From Rubinisphaera margarita (GTDB lineage Bacteria > Planctomycetota > Planctomycetia > Planctomycetales > Planctomycetaceae): a stretch of 64,000 nt of DNA. How positions within the stretch are numbered: position 1 is the stretch's first letter; each line of letters begins with the position of its first letter. Positions 41,652-49,147 of this stretch are shown one piece after another. Under the pieces are notes generated by a model. That model made no database searches. It saw only the letters and a program-made list of their open reading frames with translations, and was not told the DNA's origin. The stretch lies in assembly GCF_022267515.1 (NCBI RefSeq), contig NZ_JAKFGB010000009.1, forward strand, positions 744,001 to 808,000, written 5' to 3'. The translations under genes were made by a program, and so were the position numbers.

Positions 41652-42560
41652 TCAGCCGGGTGAAGAACTCAGTTCCGTGCAGCTTTCGCTCAATAACACG
41701 TCGACAAATTTCCGCGTGGCCAGCGACAGTTCGCGACCTTTGCGGTGAATCATGCCCAGAGGCCGGACCCAGGACGTCCCTTCGACCTGCAGGGCTTTCA
41801 TTCGGCCCCGCAGACATTCATCTCGAACAGTCGGCTCGGGAAGCAGGGCCACGCCCGTTCCCGATTCCACATCCCGCTTGACGTATTCGATGTTGTCAAA
41901 CTCGTGCACAGTCTCAACGCCCACGCCCACTTCGCGAAACCAGCGATCAATCGCCTTGCGGATGAAGAGGTTGGGCTTGAATCCGACGAAGCGGACTCCA
42001 TCCAGTTCCCGGGCCGTGACCGTCTCGCGGTCGAACCAGGCATGATTGCGCCCCACGACAATGACCATGGGCTGATCCTGCCAGTGGACGCACTCGAACA
42101 GACCTTTAGATTTTGGAAAGGAGACCAGACCCAGATCATCCTGTTCCTGACCGACCCGTCTGTAGACCTCATCAGGATGCACAAAATCAATCGAGACTTC
42201 AACTTCGGGGTACTCCCGCTGGAAGCGTTCGATGGTTTCATTGATCTGAATCAGGCCGACCGAGTAAATCGCCACGACCCGAATCCGGCCCACAACCCGG
42301 TTCTCCATCTCCCGCACACGGTCCTCGACTTCGCGAAAACTGTGCAGCAGATCGCGACAGCCTTCGAAGTAAATGGAGCCGGCGGTCGTCAATTCAAAAG
42401 GTCGCTTCGAACGGTCGATCAACTGCATCCCCAATCGCTTCTCCAGCTGCTGAATGGCCTGGCTGACGGCGGATTGCGAGACCTTCTGATGCTCGGCTGC
42501 GCGCGAAAAACTGCGCAGTTCAACCGCATCGCAAAACATTTCGACATTACGAAGATGCAT
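41652..42560 (-). CDS. LysR-family transcriptional regulator next to gltBD
   Basis: 302 residues. Winged helix-turn-helix at the N-terminus (about 1-60, RSFSRAAEHQKVSQSAVSQA then LEKRLGMQLIDRSKRPFELT), linker helix, and a substrate-binding domain typical of the family (VVGRIRVVAIYSVGLIQINE). It sits 172 bp upstream of gltB in the same direction, suggesting a GltC/GltR-like activator of glutamate synthase responding to 2-oxoglutarate or glutamate, though this is inferred only from position. Cytoplasmic DNA-binding protein. Orientation is not the divergent arrangement most common for LysR regulators. Confidence 0.9.
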   Translation of the reverse strand: MHLRNVEMFCDAVELRSFSRAAEHQKVSQSAVSQAIQQLEKRLGMQLIDRSKRPFELTTAGSIYFEGCRDLLHSFREVEDRVREMENRVVGRIRVVAIYSVGLIQINETIERFQREYPEVEVSIDFVHPDEVYRRVGQEQDDLGLVSFPKSKGLFECVHWQDQPMVIVVGRNHAWFDRETVTARELDGVRFVGFKPNLFIRKAIDRWFREVGVGVETVHEFDNIEYVKRDVESGTGVALLPEPTVRDECLRGRMKALQVEGTSWVRPLGMIHRKGRELSLATRKFVDVLLSESCTELSSSPG

Positions 42561-42883
42561 GGAAGGTCGCCGTGGGACTCGTTATATCAGTGAATCTTAT
42601 TGAGTGAGTGACACAATATCACAAAAATTGTTCGAGGGATTATCACGATCTGCTTCGGGTTGTCAACCAGCGAGTGAGACAATCTCAGCTCCTCACAGGC
42701 ATTCCCAGCGACCGGCTTGTCATTCGGACACTCACCCGGCGACTTCGACCTGGCACTAATGTTCTTGCGTGCACTTCTGATTGGGCGGGATGTTCGGCTG
42801 TGGCAAAAAACCTTGAAAAAGTGAGGAAAGGGGTGATCGCTGTATTCATTGAAATAACAGCGACTTAAACGTATGATCTGCCC
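42561..42883. other. Divergent promoter region, lysR / 42884 gene
   Basis: 323 bp, AT-richer than its surroundings near the lysR start (TTATATCAGTGAATCTTATT, then CACAATATCACAAAAATTG). Divergent promoters are expected. A T-N11-A-type site (ATATCAGTGAATCTTAT) could be a LysR box, but the match is weak. No repeats of the families described elsewhere. Confidence 0.35.
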
Positions 42884-44524
42884 ATGAACCAGAAAAAAGA
42901 CTCAGAAAACTCGGATCAGAAATCTTCCTGGAAGGCGCTTGCAGGAAGTCTTTTCGGTATTCACTTCGACGATCAGACCGATCTTCAGGATCTGGATATC
43001 GATTCGGTGGCGGAGGTTGTTGAACAAATGAATCCTGTAGGGTCGTCTGATAAGGGAGACAGGTCTCGTCCTGCTTCCGATGTTGTCGCGGAAGAACCGG
43101 ACCTGTCGTTTGACGAAGACGACGACGAGCCGGTCGCTCCCAAACGTGCTGAAAAGAAGCCGGTGCGGGCCGAGAAATCAGGCTCGGAATCGCGTCGCGG
43201 CAAGCCGTCTCGCGCGGAGAAGGAAGAACCGGAAGCTCGCGTCGGTTCGATTCGCGAAACCTTCGACGATGAAGATCCGTTCGGCTTCGGCATTATTGCT
43301 CAGGACGAAGTCGACGATGTGGCGTCCGAAGACATCGATCTCTACGACGAGAATGCTCGCAAGCAGACCGTTCAGGCCTCTGCGGAAGTCGATGATGAGG
43401 ATGACGACGAAGAAGAAGATGACGTGGATGACGACGTCAGCTTCGAAGAAACAGAGGAAGTCGTGGCGGAAGCCGACGACGACGATGATGACTTCGGCGA
43501 TCTGAGTTTCGACTTCGATGATGACGAGGACGAAGACGAGGAAGACGAGGAAGACGAAGAGAAAGCCGAGGCCAAACCGGTCGCTCCCAGACCAGAGCCA
43601 AAGCGGATCCGACGGGAAAGTCGGGCCAAAGCGAAGTCGGACGACACCAGATCAAAGTCAGAGGAGACCGAAGAGAAGTCCGGTCGTCGCTCCGGCAAAG
43701 CTTCCGGCGCGACCGACGAAGGCGACGATTTCTGGGACGCCCTCGACGAATGGGACTGGGAAGGTGAGAAGAAGGGTGGCAACCGTCGCCGTCGCAAGGA
43801 AGAAGTCGCCATCGACGACACCGATGACGACGACGATGATGATGACAACAATGAAGTGACCGCCGAGTCGACTGAAAGTGACGAGCAGGAACGACCGACG
43901 CGTCGCCGTCGCCGTCGTCGTCGTCGGGGGGGACGTTCTCAGGATCAGTCGGCCAGTTCGGAACGTGAGGAACAGCCCAAGTCGTCCTCCGCGAAAGAAG
44001 AAGAGATCGATCCGGAACTGATCGACGAACTCTGGAACGCTGACGACGACGAAGTTGTGTCGAAGCGAAAAGAGAAGGCCAGGGAATCAAAAGAGGACGA
44101 AGAAGAAGAGGATCAGGACGTTCGGCCAGACGCTGAAGAAAAGCGTCCACCTCGCCGTCGTTCTCGTCGAGGAGGGCGGGGTCGCGATTCGTCCGACTCT
44201 GCTCGGTCCGACTCTGCTCGGTCTGACTCTGCTCGGTCTGACTCTGCTCGGTCTGAGAAAGCGGAGGCCAGCACGGCTGCTTCCGACGCCGATCAGACTG
44301 AGCAGGCCGATTCGTCGATGGACGATACGGACACGATCGAAACCGGACCTCCCGATCCGCAATACAAGAACGTGCCGACCTGGGGTGAGGCGATCAACAT
44401 GATTGTCCGTCGCCGCAGTGGAGAGTCGTCCGAGCGTGGCGGTCGCAGCGAAGGCAGCCGTGGCGGAGAACGGCGCGGTTCCCGTGGAGGTCGTCGGCGA
44501 CCTCGCAGCCGCGGCGAGCAGTAA
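42884..44524 (+). CDS. Highly charged D/E-rich protein with RGG-like C-terminus
   Basis: 546 residues of low complexity. Residues 1-50 look folded (SSWKALAGSLFGIHFDDQTD). Residues about 70-310 are dominated by acidic runs (DDDEDEDEEDEEDEE) alternating with basic patches (KRIRRESRAKAKSD). Basic RRRRRRRRGGRS at about 343 and a 5-residue tandem repeat SDSAR x4 at about 437-456 follow. After a conserved-looking short segment VPTWGEAINMIVRRRSG (about 497) the tail is RGG-like (SRGGERRGSRGGRRRPRSRG). The pattern is that of an RNA-binding or condensate-forming disordered protein; no domain is identified. Spaced 88 nt before the squalene/phytoene synthase. Confidence 0.75.
   Translation: MNQKKDSENSDQKSSWKALAGSLFGIHFDDQTDLQDLDIDSVAEVVEQMNPVGSSDKGDRSRPASDVVAEEPDLSFDEDDDEPVAPKRAEKKPVRAEKSGSESRRGKPSRAEKEEPEARVGSIRETFDDEDPFGFGIIAQDEVDDVASEDIDLYDENARKQTVQASAEVDDEDDDEEEDDVDDDVSFEETEEVVAEADDDDDDFGDLSFDFDDDEDEDEEDEEDEEKAEAKPVAPRPEPKRIRRESRAKAKSDDTRSKSEETEEKSGRRSGKASGATDEGDDFWDALDEWDWEGEKKGGNRRRRKEEVAIDDTDDDDDDDDNNEVTAESTESDEQERPTRRRRRRRRRGGRSQDQSASSEREEQPKSSSAKEEEIDPELIDELWNADDDEVVSKRKEKARESKEDEEEEDQDVRPDAEEKRPPRRRSRRGGRGRDSSDSARSDSARSDSARSDSARSEKAEASTAASDADQTEQADSSMDDTDTIETGPPDPQYKNVPTWGEAINMIVRRRSGESSERGGRSEGSRGGERRGSRGGRRRPRSRGEQ
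44192..44251 (+). repeat. 15-bp tandem repeat x4 in coding sequence
   Basis: Four head-to-tail copies of TCYGACTCTGCTCGG, in frame, encoding the repeated pentapeptide SDSAR in the D/E-rich protein. Copies 3 and 4 are identical and 1 and 2 differ from them only at the Y, suggesting recent slippage. Confidence 0.9.
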
Positions 44525-44612
44525 GCGGAAGACGCGGAACGCATCCGTTTTGGCGGGTCGCGTTCCGCACCCCTTTCCGCGGATCCGACGCACCCATTGA
44601 GCGATCAGTGTT

Positions 44613-45560
44613 ATGCCACAGACTGCCCCCGGATCCTTAGACGCCTCGTATGATTATGCGATTGGCGTCACGCGTCGGGCCGGCAGCAATTTCCATCTCG
44701 CTTTTCGAACCCTTCCGCGCCCGATGTACCGCGCCATGTGCGTGGTGTATGCCTACATGCGGATTTCTGACGATCTGGTCGACGGCTGCGATTCCCCCGC
44801 CGGGAATCCGCGGCTCGCTTTGAACGACTGGAAGCACAAGGTCGAGCAGCTTCCCGATCCTGCTGACCATCCGCTGTTCCCCGCACTCGGCGATGTGATG
44901 TCCCGATGCGGCATCGAGCGCGACTGGCTCTTGCAGGTGCTGTTCGGCATGGAACGCGATCTCGACTGGCGGGAGTTCCCGGATTTCAACAGTCTGAGTG
45001 AATACTGCGATCAGGTCGCCGGCATGTCTGGACTGTGTTGTCAGGCACTCTGGGGAGCGGATCTCTCGCAGACTCGCGAGCTGGCTCTGACGTGTGGCCG
45101 CGCTTTTCAGATGACGAACATTCTCCGCGATCTTGTTGAGGATTCCAGCCGCGCCCGGTGTTATCTTCCGGCTGATGAGCGAGTCCACTTCGGTTGCCCC
45201 GAACAGATGGTCGAGTCCGGCCGTTTCCACCCTGCCTGGCGGAATCTGATTCAGTTTCAGATTGGGCGAACCAATGCGTTCTACGCCGAGGCCAGCGAGT
45301 TGGAACGTCTGCTCTCGGGGCCCGGTCGTCGCATGTTTCGCATCATGTTCGCGACTTATCACAGCCTGCTGGAGCAGATCATCCGGGATCCGGATGTGGT
45401 GGCGGTTCGACGGGTTCGACTGACAAAGTCGCAGAAACTGAAGATTCTCCTGATGGCTCCTCACTGTTCGCTCGCCTCGCGATTTCGTCATTGTCCGCCC
45501 CGCCAGACGGACGCCGATTCGACTCCGAGCGCTCCGCTTGGCCAGCAGCTGAATTCATAA
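44613..45560 (+). CDS. Squalene/phytoene synthase family protein
   Basis: 315 residues. Head-to-head prenyl synthase fold: the first Asp-rich motif is SDDLVDG (about 52-58), after FRTLPRPMYRAMCVVYAYMR, and the second is NILRDLVEDSSRARCYLP (about 169-186), with DxxxD for Mg2+-diphosphate binding. This class makes phytoene, squalene or the hydroxysqualene precursor of hopanoids (HpnC/HpnD type). The C-terminal ~40 residues are Ser/Pro rich. No carotenoid or hopanoid genes are adjacent, so the product is not decided. A strong terminator follows immediately. Confidence 0.88.
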   Translation: MPQTAPGSLDASYDYAIGVTRRAGSNFHLAFRTLPRPMYRAMCVVYAYMRISDDLVDGCDSPAGNPRLALNDWKHKVEQLPDPADHPLFPALGDVMSRCGIERDWLLQVLFGMERDLDWREFPDFNSLSEYCDQVAGMSGLCCQALWGADLSQTRELALTCGRAFQMTNILRDLVEDSSRARCYLPADERVHFGCPEQMVESGRFHPAWRNLIQFQIGRTNAFYAEASELERLLSGPGRRMFRIMFATYHSLLEQIIRDPDVVAVRRVRLTKSQKLKILLMAPHCSLASRFRHCPPRQTDADSTPSAPLGQQLNS

Positions 45561-45597
45561 AAAAACTCCGGCGTCCCAATGGGAGACCGGAGCTTTT
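45561..45597. terminator. Bidirectional rho-independent terminator
   Basis: CTCCGG-cg-TCCC-aat-GGGA-ga-CCGGAG flanked by a run of A on the left and TTTT on the right, so it can terminate both the prenyl synthase gene (plus) and the convergent Cys/Pro-rich gene (minus). Stem about 10 bp. Confidence 0.85.
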
Positions 45598-45643
45598 GAT
45601 TCATCGTGTGCTTCGAGGCCAGCTCAAGTACTGGCTTCAGCGG

Positions 45644-46519
45644 TTACCACTCGGCGTTGAACCGGCCGGCGGTGCGGGGAACGTTGTCCAGCGTGCGGTA
45701 ACCGTCGCTGTTCGCCTGGAAATACGGGTCCTTCTGAGGGATCGGCATCCATGGTGAGAACTTCGACTGCTGATCGATGTCCGCTGGTGTCGGCACGATG
45801 TGACTCGGATCGTAGGTCGAGTCCATATTCGGTGTCGAAGGAACCGACAGAGACGGCTGCCCCGGGGCCATCATTGGTGCCATCATGGGAGAGGACATCG
45901 ACGGCGACATCATCGGATTGGGAGCCATGGGCGAGCCATAGGCACCGCCGTACGGATTCATGTCGGTGCAGGGATCGTTGCAGATCGGAGCCGGAGCGTA
46001 GTTCAGACACTGATACGGTTCCCACACGCAGGAAACTCGGCGACGAGGCACCATCGTTTGTGTCGGGACCATCTGCCGACGGACAACCGTCCGGCATTCC
46101 GTCTGAGGCACCATCATGACGACGCGACGATACGTCGTGACCGGGATCTGCTCGCAATAGGTCTGCGGGCGATATACGGTCTGCGGACACATGTCCCAGT
46201 TGACCACGCGGCGGGGACGCAGGCGAGTCGTCACCTGCGGGCAAACCGGCGGCGGGCAGACGGGCGGCGGAGCACAATTGATCTGAGGCGGAGCCGCACA
46301 CGTTGGAGCGGACGGTACCATGCCAGTGCAGCCGCAGTCGTAACCGCGACAGCGTCCGCAGAAGAGTCGCGGAAACAGTCGAGGGCGACAGTTCCGGGCT
46401 CCGTTGCAGCCGCCGCAGGCTCGAGCAACGTAAGGATTGATCTGGGCGACAGCCTGAGTCTGTTCCAGGCCAACGGCAGATGCCGCAAGGCATAACGTAA
46501 GGATGACGGGCCAGCGCAT
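45644..46519 (-). CDS. Cys/Pro-rich secreted protein, unknown function
   Basis: 291 residues from ATG 46519, chosen for its AGGAG about 8 nt upstream; longer in-frame starts have none. Signal peptide MRWPVILTLCLAASAVGLEQ, cleavage near AVAQ. The mature N-terminus is Cys rich (ARACGGCNGARNCRPR; CGRCRGYDCGCTG; CAPPPVCPPPVCP), followed by a repeated pattern of YRPQTYCEQIPVTTYRRVVM and CRTVVRRQMVPTQTMV, then a Met/Pro/Ser-rich stretch. Multiple disulfides are likely; it may be a surface or cell-envelope structural protein. No known domain. Confidence 0.75.
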   Translation of the reverse strand: MRWPVILTLCLAASAVGLEQTQAVAQINPYVARACGGCNGARNCRPRLFPRLFCGRCRGYDCGCTGMVPSAPTCAAPPQINCAPPPVCPPPVCPQVTTRLRPRRVVNWDMCPQTVYRPQTYCEQIPVTTYRRVVMMVPQTECRTVVRRQMVPTQTMVPRRRVSCVWEPYQCLNYAPAPICNDPCTDMNPYGGAYGSPMAPNPMMSPSMSSPMMAPMMAPGQPSLSVPSTPNMDSTYDPSHIVPTPADIDQQSKFSPWMPIPQKDPYFQANSDGYRTLDNVPRTAGRFNAEW

Positions 46520-46752
46520 AACGGGCACTCCTGAGGTAGGCATATTTTCGGAGGGAGTTGGTGAAGGAGAGCGAATCACGAACCAGGATCGGTTCAGGGG
46601 GGACGTCCTCAGAGTGCAGGGAGCACCTTCAGCGGACGGGAGATTCGCCGGATTGGAAATGGACAACTCGCAGGGGGCGAGTCTTGAGACGATTTTTGGA
46701 GATATCTAAGATTTGATCAAGATCTTCTCGGCAGCGGGCATTTTGGCTCCAA

Positions 46753-46773
46753 ATTTTGTCACTCTGACAAAAT
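46753..46773. promoter_or_regulatory. Perfect palindrome, candidate operator
   Basis: ATTTTGTCA-CTC-TGACAAAAT, a perfect 9-bp inverted repeat with a 3-nt centre, 84 bp before the start of the 46858 gene. It is AT rich at the ends, resembles a dimeric repressor site, and is not followed by a T-tract as a terminator would be. Confidence 0.4.
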
Positions 46774-46857
46774 CGGGTTCAGTCAAACGGCTGCGTCAGC
46801 CGAGAGTTCGTTCCGATCGCCCGTCGTACCTCCAGCGAAGAGACTCCCGCCTAACTC

Positions 46858-47124
46858 ATGACCGAACAACAACTTCCAGATGATAACGCGGCTCTGGCCC
46901 GAGTCGTCCTGCAGTCTTATCAGGACGTTCTGAACTACACCGCTCCCGAGCGGACCATCCACGAGTTGCGGGAGGATTTCCTGAAGCATCGCGGGCAGGA
47001 CGCGCTCTCCGACTTCACCGAAGGCCTGAGATTTCTGCTCGAACGCCGCTACATCCGCCGGCTCAACGACGAACGCCTGGAGTTAACCCCGGAAGGCCGC
47101 CAGTGGATGGAGCAGGGGGCGTAG
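46858..47124 (+). CDS. Small hypothetical protein, wHTH-like
   Basis: 88 residues, acidic (MTEQQLPDDNAALARVVLQS then YQDVLNYTAPERTIHELREDF) with a C-terminal helix-turn-strand (LRFLLERRYIRRLNDERLEL then TPEGRQWMEQ). The 'EGLRFLLERRYIRRL..ERLELTPEG' pattern is that of a winged-helix wing, but no DNA-binding family is confidently matched. It could be a small regulator or an adaptor. Short but well biased in codon usage; a palindrome 84 bp upstream may be its operator. Confidence 0.65.
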   Translation: MTEQQLPDDNAALARVVLQSYQDVLNYTAPERTIHELREDFLKHRGQDALSDFTEGLRFLLERRYIRRLNDERLELTPEGRQWMEQGA

Positions 47125-47176
47125 GTGGTATGCAGTTGGCAGTTGGGATAGCGAAGCGTATCCCAGCCTGCAGCAG

Positions 47177-47575
47177 CTACGCCGAGATGATCAGATCCGG
47201 ATCGGACTGAAAGCGGCGGGGGATTTCGGAGCAGATGCGGATCAGGACCGGTTCGCCATCGACGATGCCTTCGAACAGCAGGTGCGGTCCGACTTCATTC
47301 TCGCCGGTCATCGGCATCGCGACCCAGTCGAGATGATGCAGTTCTTCGAACAGCGGAAGCGCCTGCTGGATATCGAACGAAAAGGCCGCCGGGAACAGCG
47401 AGTCCTTCTCCCGGCGATGATCTTTCACACGCCGCATCGAAGGAAACAGAGCAACTTCCCAGGCGCCCTGTTCCTGATGGTAATGGCACCCCAGTGGGGT
47501 TGGCACTTCGTGCGGGAAGATGCTGTAGGAGAGTTGATGTACAAAATCCTCGATCCAGCTTGGGGGAAAAGCCAT
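47177..47575 (-). CDS. Hypothetical protein
   Basis: 132 residues, soluble, globular composition (MAFPPSWIEDFVHQLSYSIF; QGAWEVALFPSMRRVKDHRR; LFEELHHLDWVAMPMTGENE; VDGEPVLIRICSEIPRRF). No clear motif. It looks like a real gene from its amino acid makeup, although the start ATG at 47575 has no obvious Shine-Dalgarno. Convergent with the small gene at 46858. Function unknown. Confidence 0.6.
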   Translation of the reverse strand: MAFPPSWIEDFVHQLSYSIFPHEVPTPLGCHYHQEQGAWEVALFPSMRRVKDHRREKDSLFPAAFSFDIQQALPLFEELHHLDWVAMPMTGENEVGPHLLFEGIVDGEPVLIRICSEIPRRFQSDPDLIISA

Positions 47576-47907
47576 ATCGTAACCGTTTTCGAAAAAATGT
47601 CCGAGCCACGCGTCGCAGCAGTTTCTCGTGCAGACTCGTCTGGCCTTGGATGCGGTGGGCGTTGCGTTTTGGCAACATCCTGAGCATGTGAAAACGGAAC
47701 GTGTGACTCAAGAAGGAATGCCGCACTCTGCTCGATTCGTGCGATCATTTGCGAACGGAGTTCAGGTTGTGGCGGTTATGCATTTTGCGGCGTCGAGAGA
47801 GCCTTTTCCCGCCGGGAACTCTGAAACGCGTCCGGTTTCCCTCAAGGCCCGAATCTGATCGACTCCTCCCGATAAATCTCTTGAAACGCCTTAAAAGCGT
47901 GGTTGAG

Positions 47908-48084
47908 GGGTGGCCCCGAAAGATTCTTTCGGGGCGGCGCAGCCGTCGGAGTATGGGATTGGACCCGAGTTCCTGGTGAGGGACATCGCTCACGCAGAAG
48001 ACGAAGCAGCACGGAATCGACACCCTGGCCCAACGGCATTCTCTCCCGGCTGCGCCGCCCTGATAGCAGCTATCAGGGCCACCC
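47908..48084. repeat. REP-like paired element, family A copy 2
   Basis: 177 bp with the same arms as 16919-17097: left GGGGTGGCC plus hairpin CCCGAAAGATTCTTTCGGG; right hairpin CCTGATAGCAGCTATCAG (shorter loop than copy 1) plus GGGCCACCC. The interior of about 90 bp is not conserved. Confidence 0.85.
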
Positions 48085-48114
48085 GGATGCGAGTCGCCCG
48101 CCCGATTCCGCAAG

Positions 48115-48170
48115 GATGGTACAGAGATTCATCTCTGTATTGCGCAGCAACAGGAGGCTTGTCTTGAGCG
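48115..48170 (+). repeat. REP-like hairpin, family C copy 2
   Basis: GGATGGT followed by the hairpin ACAGAGATTCATCTCTGT, then ATTGC and AACAGGAGGCTTGTCTTGAGC. Only the left arm is present; it sits between two A elements. Confidence 0.8.
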
Positions 48171-48199
48171 GCGGTTATTTCCCAAAGTGACCACAACAG

Positions 48200-48378
48200 G
48201 GGTGGCCCCGAAAGATTCTTTCGGGGCGGCGCAGCCGTAGGAGTACGGGATGGGACGTCGAATCAACGGACGGGTGAGGTCACCCGGAAGACGAGCGAAA
48301 GGCCACAAGTTGAGGCACGCGGCTGGTGCATTCTCCCACGGCTTCGCCGCCCTGATAGCAGAGCTATCCGGGCCACCC
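48200..48378. repeat. REP-like paired element, family A copy 3
   Basis: 179 bp, left arm identical to copies 1 and 2 over 35 bp; the right arm has hairpin CCTGATAGCAGAGCTATC with one mismatch at its base. Ends in GGGCCACCC. A2 and A3 are about 115 bp apart in direct orientation in an otherwise gene-free 870-bp spacer (47576-48442). Confidence 0.85.
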
Positions 48379-48442
48379 GACCTCTTGTGGCTCCGCCGCT
48401 CAGACGCACGCGTCTGAGCGATCCCGTACGGCCGTTCTGCCC

Positions 48443-48931
48443 TTACTTCTTGCCCAGTGCTCGCTGCTGGCGGAAGAATGACTGCAGTAGCAGCTTGGAT
48501 TCTTCGGCCAGGACGCCGCCGAGCACGCCGGCTCGGTGATTCAGTCGCTCATCGTCGGTGATGGAATAGAGCGAATGGCAGGCACCTGCCTTCGGGTCGG
48601 TGGCTCCGTAGATGACCGTTGGAATTCGCGCCTGAACGATGCCGCCGGCACACATCGGGCAGGGTTCGAGCGTGACGTAGAGCATGCAGTGTTCGAGCCG
48701 CCAGTCGCCAAGGGCCTCTGCGGCCTGGGTCATGGCGATCATCTCAGCATGAGCGGTCGGATCGCGGAGAGTCTCCCGCTGATTGTGAGCCGCCCCGATG
48801 ATTTCGCCTTCGTAAACGATGACCGCACCAATGGGAACTTCCTGTTCTTCAAAGGCCGCCTCGGCCTCGGAAAGGGCCTGTCGCATGAAGTGTTCGTGGA
48901 TCAGCAGGGGGTTCAGGGGCGTATCAATCAT
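48443..48931 (-). CDS. tadA: tRNA-specific adenosine deaminase
   Basis: 162 residues, the normal size. TadA deaminates A34 of tRNA-Arg(ACG) to inosine in the cytoplasm. Zinc and catalytic residues are visible: TAHAEMIA (His ligand and catalytic Glu, about residues 61-64) and PCPMC (two Cys ligands, about 91-95), the CDA fold signature. N-terminal FMRQALSEAEAAFEEQEVPI is typical of the family. The C-terminal QSFFRQQRALGK helix also fits. It lies next to a 870-bp repeat-filled spacer on its 3' side. No partner gene required. Confidence 0.96.
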   Translation of the reverse strand: MIDTPLNPLLIHEHFMRQALSEAEAAFEEQEVPIGAVIVYEGEIIGAAHNQRETLRDPTAHAEMIAMTQAAEALGDWRLEHCMLYVTLEPCPMCAGGIVQARIPTVIYGATDPKAGACHSLYSITDDERLNHRAGVLGGVLAEESKLLLQSFFRQQRALGKK

Positions 48932-49147
48932 CTCATTTCTCCAGTCCGCAGTTCACGAAGAACCGGATCAGTCTCTCTCCGTTCAGTCCGAAATCGCGTT
49001 CAGTAATTGAAAAACAGGCTCATGTTCGATTAACATTCATCGATGTGTCGACCCTGCAGTCGGTTCCATGTCCTCGGGATGCGATCTCCCATGAGGATGT
49101 CCCCAGCGAATCGGCTTCTTTCCACCTACCTGACTGGGATTCTCATA

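Noticed and set aside
42561..42883. A gene in the lysR / 42884 spacer
   Set aside because: Only an 86-codon frame with poor coding character; the spacer is AT-rich and divergent, as expected of promoters.
47908..48378. CRISPR array
   Set aside because: The repeats are palindromic, nonuniformly spaced and paired in inverted orientation; there are no regular 30-40 bp spacers and no cas genes.
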